64,000 nt of DNA from Telopea speciosissima (Eukaryota; Streptophyta; Magnoliopsida; Proteales; Proteaceae): assembly GCF_018873765.1 (NCBI RefSeq), contig NC_057919.1, positions 22,112,698 through 22,176,697 of the forward strand, read 5' to 3'. A program made the translations under genes and the position numbers. The notes under the pieces were generated by a model, which was given only the letters and a program-made list of their open reading frames with translations, searched no databases and was not told the origin of the DNA. Shown one piece after another: positions 57,255 to 64,000 of the stretch. Numbering within the stretch: the stretch's first letter is position 1; every line of letters starts with the position of its first letter.

Positions 57255-60220
57255 CTTTCTATCAGAGGATCCAGCCCAATCAGCATCAGTATACTCTTCA
57301 ACTCGTAGATAGTCATGAGGAGATAAGAAAATTCATTTTCCCGGGGCTGACTTCAAATAACGAAGAATATAAAGAACAACATCCATATGAGAAGAATAAG
57401 GATGCATGAATTACCAAACTCTGGCAATGGCTATATCTGGCCGTGTGTGACAGAGGCAAATAAGTTTCCCTACCAGCCGCTAGTAACAACTTTTGTCAAC
57501 CGATTCACCCTCTTTTTCCTTGAGTCTTGTAGTAGCCTCAATAGGTGTATCAGCAAAGTGACACCCTAATAACCCTGTCTTAGATAATAGATCTAGAATA
57601 TACTTTGAGAAAAAAAGATGCCCTTTGAAGATCATGCAACCTCTATCCCTAGAAAGTACTTCAGCTTTCCCAAATCCTTTATTTCAAATTCACGGCCAAG
57701 GAAAGTCTTCAACTTGTTGGTCTCATCAACATCATTCCCTGTCACCACAATATCATACACAGACTATGAGAATGGTTACTTTATCATTATTCCTTTTGAT
57801 AAACAAAGTATGGTTAGCATTACTCTGCTTATATCCCACAGAAACCATAGCCCAATGAAATCTTCTAAACCAGGCATGAGGTGATTGCTTTAGCCCATAT
57901 AAAGCACGCTCCAACTTACATACCTTGCCGTTGGTTTTGTCACATGCGAACCCAGGTGGAATGTCCATATATACCTCCTCTTCAAGCTTACTCTGGAGGA
58001 AGGCATTCTTTACATCCAACTGTTGTAAATCCCATCCCAAATTTACTGCACAAGATAGTAACACTCTAACAGTGTTTAGTTTAGCACCAGGTGCAATGGA
58101 CTCCTGGTAGTCAATCCCAAATGTCTGAGTGAACCCCTTTGCCATCAACCGTGCCTTGTATCGATCCATAGTGCCATCAACCTTCTGTCCACAAGCACTC
58201 ATACATCCAACTGGTCTTTTCTTTGGAGGAAGAACCACAAGATCCCATGTATCATTTTTTTACAAGGATCTCATTTCTTCCATCATTGCTGCCTTCCACT
58301 TTCCATCTGCAAGAGCTTCCTGCCAATTCTGGGGAATACAAACAGAAGAAAGGGAAGAGACAAAAGCACGAAAGGATGGAGAAAGAGAATTATAGGAGAT
58401 AACATGAGATATAGGATGCTGAGTACAACTCCTAGAACCTTTGCGACTAGCAATAGGTAACTCAGGAGAAGGGTTTTACCTAGAGTGGGAAGATGATCTG
58501 AATCCTGAGTCAGCAACTGAATGGGTATTGGTGCTCCAGTGAATGGAAGTTGCTTGTATTTGGAACATCCTCTTTGATATGTTTTGAGATTTGAGTCATT
58601 CATTCTCTTCTGAAAGTCTCCAATGGTTTTCTGGACTGGAGTAAGCTCCCTCCTGAACGAGAACTGTGTCATTAACAGTATCTAAGGTCTCCCCCTGTGT
58701 GGAATCCTCTTCATTAGATGGTATGTGAGGGATAGGAGTAGGTTCAGGCTAGTTATACACAGGAGCCTCAAGAGGGAGAGGGGCCCCAAGAGTCAACACC
58801 TCTTCACTGGAATTCTCCCCCTGAAGGGGTGTAGTGGGATAATAGGAAAGGGTTTCATGGAAAATGACATCCAAACTCACCATGGTACGACGGGTGGGTT
58901 GATGGTAACATTTATAACCCTTCTAGGAGGGAGAATGGCTAAAGAAAATGCACCGAAGGCCACGGGTTCAAGTTTACTAGGGGACTGAGTATCCCTATCA
59001 TAACAAACACGACCAAAAACTTTAGGTGGAACTATAAAGGTTGAGGAGCCATTTAAAAGGGACGCAGGGGTACAGGAGTCAAGGACTTGGGTAGGCAGCC
59101 TCTTAATAAGGTATGCTGCAGTAAAAACAGCATTCCCCCAGTATTGGGGAAGAACATTACGGGCAAACATAAGTGTTCGAGCCACATCTCGATTTTTTCT
59201 TTTAGCCACTCCATTCTGGGTAGGAGTATCCACACAACTAGTCTGGTGGAGGATCCCATGGGCAGCAAGGTAATTTTGGAACTGACCTTCCACATACTCC
59301 GTGCCATTGTCACTCAAAATTTTGCTAGTGGAATTGTATTGGGTCTGAACTAATATATGAAAATGCTGAAATCATGAGAAAACATCACTTTTATTATGCA
59401 TCAAATACACCCACGTACTCTTAGAATGGCAATCAATAAAGGACACAAACCAATGATGGTCAGAAATAGAAGGTTTCCGACTAGGACCCCACACATCAGT
59501 ATGAACCAGATTAAAAAGGGAAAAGACTTCTTTTGTTAGAAATAGAATAAGTTGAACAAGTCTGTTTGGCCAGAACACAAACCTCATAAAAAAGGTCATC
59601 CTTGTTACATTATTTAACTAATGCTGGAAATAAATGAGATAAAGTTCCTAAAGGGGGGTGACCTAATCGATTATGCCATTGTTGAAGTTCAGAAGAGACC
59701 AAAGAAGTTTGATGAAGGGGAGATGGTGGCGGTGTTGAAGGAGGACGACCATCATCGAGCAGATACAATCCATCATGCACTTTACCTCATCCAATCGTCG
59801 CCCCAGTTGTCAGATCCTGAAAAACATAGTGGGAAGGAAAAAAAAAGTCACTTTACAGTTCAAGTCACGAGTAAGACTACTAATGGACAAAAGGTTAGTA
59901 GTAAAATTAGGTATATGTAAAACAAAGGATAAAGAGATAGACGGAGAGCCAATGATAGAGCCTTTCCCAGAGATAGAGGACAGAGAACCATCAGCCACCC
60001 GAACTTTGTCTTTCCAAGAAATGGGTGAATAGCGATAAAAGAGGCTAGAGGATCCGGTCATGTGATCAGTGGCACCAAAGTCCATGATCCAAGGGGTGGA
60101 GACTACTGATGCACAATTACCAGCAAACGGACTACCTGAGTGGACAAAATGGGAACCTGAAGTGGCGGATTGATTGGAAGGAGTCGATGTAGTAGATGCA
60201 GCAGAGGCCTGTAACATACG

Positions 60221-61322
60221 TAGAGATGTAAACGGATCGAATTTGGTCCAAACATGGTACTATCAGTATCCGTATTCGGTTATCCTAGTCGATATCCGTC
60301 GGAGATTTAAAAACAATTTCCGAATTCAAATTCGATAAGATAACAGACATTTGGGATATACAGATATTAGATTAAAAAATGTCGATAGTTGCAGAGAGTT
60401 GCAGAGAGAGGGAGAGAGAGAGAGAGAGAGAAGCCGCTAGCTGTCTCTAGCACGAGAAAAAACTAAAATCATCGATAAGTGGAATCGATGAACAATTCAT
60501 GTAAGAGTATTTTAGATTTCATCTTTCTTTCAAGCTCAGATCTCGACTCGTATTTCTTCCTGTGGTGTTGCAGATTCAGAAATCCAAAACTAACCTAACC
60601 TCTTTTCCCTTCTTCATTTTCCCTTTTCAGATTTGATGGTTATCTTCCTCACAGCTTCAGATCTAATTGTTAACTTCACCCAGAGTTTCAGATCTGATAG
60701 CCATCTAATCCTCAACTACAGATCTGCTTTTGAGATACAAGAGGGTTCCCACCGCAAGTTCCTCCACTCAACAGCATACCTCCTCCAGACCCATCCTCTC
60801 TTGCTCGCTCTTCCTCCCTCCTCGATTCGTCAATTGCAACCTGTCTGCATCTCAGATTTGAATCGGATTAGATGGAATAACACCAAAGAAGCAAGGGTCA
60901 GAGACGCCGAGATGAACTTGAGAACTCCGAACACTTTAGAGCCAAAGATAAAAAGAACGATTAAAAACCCTACTTTTGTCAGTTTGTGCTCCACTTTCTC
61001 GGTTTCTCCACTATTTTTTAATTTTAAATTAAATTAGTACATCCACAATAAACTAGGCACTATTGCCATATGCGTTTTTAAATAAAAGATCCAAATGGCA
61101 TTGGTATTATAAAATATAATATACAAAACTTTCACTTTATTTTACAATCAAATACGAATCGGATAATATCCGGTCAAATACTAGTATATCTGTATCCGTA
61201 TCAGATTAGTTTTTGGACGGATTCGGATAGTTTCCAGATAGCGTTTTCCCGAATATAGATACCCCTAAACGGTTACGAATGCGAATCGAATTCGAATTTT
61301 CGACTATCCGTCTACATGTCTA
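60221..61322. mobile_element. hAT-like element inside the old Copia
   Basis: 1.1 kb between perfect 8-bp copies of AACATACG (60213-60220 and 61323-61330). Terminal inverted repeats are TAGAGATGTAAACGGAT and TAGACATGTAGACGGAT. ATCCGTATC/GAATTCGAATT words crowd the ends. The middle has a GA repeat (60404-60430) and TTCAGATCT repeats, with one open frame of 134 codons that resembles nothing I know. No transposase. Confidence 0.9.
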
Positions 61323-62299
61323 AACATACGACGGAATGCCTGAAGTTCATCCTGGGAGAGACCAGTGCCAGTGGAAGGAGCAATGGGAACAGTCTCGGTG
61401 TGAATGGCTTTGTTTTTCGATTTCCCACGAGCAGCACGCTTGGCCTCAAAATCAGATGGTTTACCATGAAGCTTCCAGCAAGTGGCTTTGGTGTGATAGG
61501 GTTTACTGCAGCGTTCACATCTCACAATCCCTTTGGAAAAATCACTAGGAGCAGTAGGAGCAACATATATGGGAGCAGCAGCGGCAGCATTCTGTAGATC
61601 AGATCGGTCAGTGATTGGAGTATGTAGCATGGCTGCCCTATGATTTTCTTCAAAAAGAACTAAAGCATAGGACTGCTCTAAGGTAGGGAATGGAACCCTG
61701 CCCAAAACCTGAACTTGAATCTGGTAATATTCAACATTTAAACCAGCCAAGAAGTCATAAACCCGAATCTTGCCAACATGCTTGCGATACACAACAATAT
61801 CGGTTGCATTAGTGGGCTGATAACCTGAGTAGTGGTCCAGATGTTGCCATAGACTATGAAGGGCAGCAACATAATACTTAGAGATGGAATGGCCTTTCTG
61901 AGTGGTGTCATGAATCTTCTTGCGGAGTTCATAAACTTGGGAATCCTTTCCAACCTGTCCATAAGTTTCCTCCGCAGCCAGCCAAATATGAGCAACAGTT
62001 TCGAGTAGCAAATAACCATTGACCAGATCTGGTTGCATGGAGTTAAGTAAAAAAGACATGACTTGAGAGTCATTGGAGATCCCTCAACCTGAAGAGGACC
62101 AGCAGTAGATGGTTTCTCGGCAGTGCCAGTGATATGTCCAGTGAGACCACAGCCAGCAATAGTGAGATATGTAGACCTAGACCACATCAGGTAATTAATT
62201 CCATCAAGTTTGATGGAGGAAGAAAACGGAAGATACTCTTGTAGTGGCTGTCCATCAAGGCCACAAGTAACAGTAGAAGTGTCGTCAGACATCCCCAAA

Positions 62300-62610
62300 A
62301 AAAAAAAACAAAGCTGATGTGGCCAAGAAACAGATTGAGTGCTCCTTAGTTGATGGTGAAACTAAGAAATCCCTGCTGATCTTGATCTTCTAAGAAAAAA
62401 GAGAATTGATCCTCACTAAGGCTGTCTTTGGTATCATTTGTATTTTTTATTTTTGCCTATTTAACAAAAATCATTTGTGAAAACCATTTTTAGTCAAAAC
62501 ATAAAAATCGTTTGGTAAACCAATAAACATAATAGATTGAGTATTAAAAAATAGGTTTGGTACGCCTATAGTGTAAGTCAACGGCAGCTTCAGGATTTCT
62601 ACAAGCTTGA

Positions 62611-62649
<39 letters not shown>

Positions 62650-62772
62650 AATGGGGAGGAAGAAGAAGGGTAGCCATCTGATTAATAAGAAGGCAAAATA
62701 AACCCTTTGAAAAGGCTGCTGTAGAAAACCATCTTTTCTATATATTATAAAACTATAAATACATTAATATTT
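62300..62772. other. Intergenic with GA repeat
   Basis: Leader of the old Copia up to about 62420, then a TAAGGCTGTCTTTGGTATCA string resembling one end of a Tourist-like MITE. A GA microsatellite lies at 62614-62646. No gene. Confidence 0.45.
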
Positions 62773-63095
62773 TGTTACAAATCCTGAGAAGAAAAGGAAA
62801 AACTAGAGAAAAAATGATAGAAGAAGAAGAGATGGGGAAGAAAAGAAGAGAACTCGATGCATTGAGTTCCTCACCCACAGTTTGTATTTATTATAATAAC
62901 CAATTACATCAAAATAGGAAACTCATTCCTTGACAACCAAGAAACTAAATATAATAAGAAGCTAACCCTAACTAGGAAACTAACATAAAACGGTGGAAAC
63001 AAACTAAGAAACCAAGATAGGGACAATCCCTCTATTCATGGTAAATTACCCAAACTACCCTTGTACCCCCACGGCACAAGGGCCCATTCTCAACA
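62773..63095 (-). repeat. 3' LTR of a further Copia
   Basis: On the minus strand it starts TGTTGAGAATGGGCCC directly after CAACTTGAGGGGGAG and ends near GGATTTGTAACA (this end is less certain). The interior of that element would continue to the right of 63095. Confidence 0.6.
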
Positions 63096-64000
63096 CTCCC
63101 CCTCAAGTTGGAGTACACATAGCAAAAAGAAATCTCCAGCTTGAAACAAAAGTACAAGATAACAATTGTAGCACCACCTAGCAGCACATTACCAGCTCAA
63201 GCACAATGGCCACCAATCAACAACAGTAAGTAAAAGAAACCATGTCGAATAGAACCAAACAGCAACACGCAATAATAAGAGGTAGAGAACCCCAACCGCG
63301 ATCTAAAGATCATATAACAGCAACAACAACATCATAGGTAGTAGATAGGCATCTTCCCAAAGAAGACAAGTAAAAGTGCAGCTTCAACAGCTACATCACA
63401 AGAAGAATCTCGCAACTCTCTCAGAGGCACCATTTCACAAAAGGCTACTGTCTCAGAGGTACTACTATTGTACTTGTACATTAGCTCGGTGCTTGTAGAA
63501 TGCGGACCCAATTCACAAAGACAACATCTGGTTGCTGACCGGCCAATCAAAGACAACATGTAAAATCCGCAATAAATTTAAATTTTTGGAACTTGTGTGA
63601 TTTCAGGTTCTAGTCCTGTGTCGATGCTTGCTTCAATGTTATGGGCTGCATCGGTCAAGGTACTAGACCAACCATCTGACACACCTATGGAGGATTCCGG
63701 GGAGGAGTCTTCTCAACCTGCCCTTCTAGAGTCAGAGAACCCTGGTGGGGTCCCGCATCTGAGCTACCTGTGTCAGATATGCTACCTGGAGGGGATGCGG
63801 AACCTATTCCTTAACTAACTTATTGTAAGTATGAACTTATTTGTGTATTCGTATGCCGATTATATGACCAATTAGACTTCTAGGGGTATTCTGGTCATTT
63901 TATCCCTGTGGGACCCACATCCCCAGTGGAGATTTCAATTCCAAGTAATTACCCGTACCCAGTTTACCCATGATGCCATGTGACATCATTCTATAATTAC
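63096..64000. other. Probable Copia interior, unresolved
   Basis: Follows a minus-strand polypurine tract, but I could not recognise RNase H or other pol motifs. A plus-strand frame at 63597-63818 (QPSDTPMEDSGEESSQPALL) is short and unassigned. Confidence 0.3.

Larger units (their letters stand above)
52665..57259 (-). mobile_element. Structurally whole Ty1/Copia, nested
   Basis: Minus strand. Five-base target copies CTTTC lie at 52665-52669 and 57255-57259. LTRs are 52670-52952 and 56960-57254. The primer site TGGTATCAGAGC follows the 5' LTR directly (56948-56959) and the polypurine tract CAGCTTGAGGGGGAG precedes the 3' LTR. Coding sequence order: zinc knuckle (CDHCGKLGHTKDRCWD), protease (WIIDSGASDHMTG), GAG-pre-integrase and integrase (about 54900-56634), RT (VYVDDIVVTGND), RNase H ([14 protein letters not shown]). 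The parts are long and easily read, but coding is broken, by about four breaks. LTRs differ at about 11 of about 280 compared positions by eye, pointing to an insertion a few million years old. Confidence 0.9.
51595..62298 (-). mobile_element. Old Ty1/Copia element, host of nested insertions
   Basis: Minus-strand element. Gag is at about 61300-62298 (with a CxRCSKPYH-type zinc knuckle), protease region at about 59810-60217, integrase at about 58880-59600, RT at about 57750-58670, and RNase H in pieces near 57255-57420 and 51784-52640. A polypurine tract (CAACTTGAGGGGGAG) abuts a 3' LTR at 51595-51776. No 5' LTR was found. It is broken in many places, and three elements sit in it: a younger Copia (52665-57259), a hAT-like element (60221-61322) and a 256-bp element (52068-52323). 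An RNase H-region segment occurs twice (about 52443-52640, and 52641-52669 continuing at 57255). It is older than everything inserted in it. Confidence 0.8.

Noticed and set aside
58725-58988. Plus-strand open frame opposite Copia integrase
   Set aside because: Shadow of the minus-strand retroelement sequence.
60633-61037. 134-codon open frame in the hAT-like element
   Set aside because: It lacks any transposase motif and starts in untranslated-leader-like sequence.

Overview
This is a stretch of flowering-plant nuclear DNA. It is AT-rich, the genes are sparse and split by canonical GT-AG introns, and the space between them is packed with transposable elements. The recognisable proteins are plant-specific: a homologue of the Arabidopsis membrane protein At1g75140, the C-terminal end of a DEAH11/DEAH12-type helicase/RBR ligase, a plastid-type RRM protein, a small C2 protein, and captured pieces of DUF247, D6PK-type kinase and EXO70-like genes. 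Sequence alone does not fix the species; a dicot or basal angiosperm fits best.

Layout. 1-10.3 kb is repeat-derived: a GGT-rich tract, an old Copia remnant carrying a foreign insert, a 789-bp segment present twice in tandem, a lone LTR, and a hAT-like element (9105-10048) just upstream of the first gene. 10.3-12.5 kb is an intron-less membrane-protein gene (+). 13.7-17.5 kb is a MULE with long terminal inverted repeats and a near-perfect 9-bp target duplication. It contains fragments of up to three unrelated host genes, which makes it a Pack-MULE and the most notable object in the window. 17.5-29.8 kb holds a C2-domain gene (-, 20.8-21.5 kb) among many MITEs and three more hAT-like elements, two of them with perfect 8-bp target duplications.

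30.1-39.0 kb carries two tandem five-exon genes (+) of one family. They share splice phases and two exon lengths, and look like plastid-targeted single-pass membrane proteins with a helical Glu/Val/Ala-rich tail. 41.1-42.3 kb is a four-exon plastid RRM gene (+) with one in-frame stop in RRM1. 45.0-45.6 kb is a small coiled-coil, tail-anchored protein (+). 47.8-49.0 kb is the last exon of a DEAH11/12-type gene (-), whose upstream exons are not visible in the window.

49-64 kb is a graveyard of LTR elements. A structurally whole Copia (52665-57259, 5-bp target duplication, LTRs about 4% different by eye) sits inside an older Copia (51.6-62.3 kb). The older one is also cut by a 1.1-kb hAT-like element and a 256-bp short element. 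A fourth Copia end lies at 62.8-63.1 kb. If the DEAH gene is intact beyond the window, this nest lies inside one of its introns.

The host genes do not form a pathway; the only functional linkage is the tandem pair. No tRNA, rRNA, CRISPR or prokaryote-like operon was seen. All coordinates, repeat comparisons and exon borders were read by eye, without database searches.
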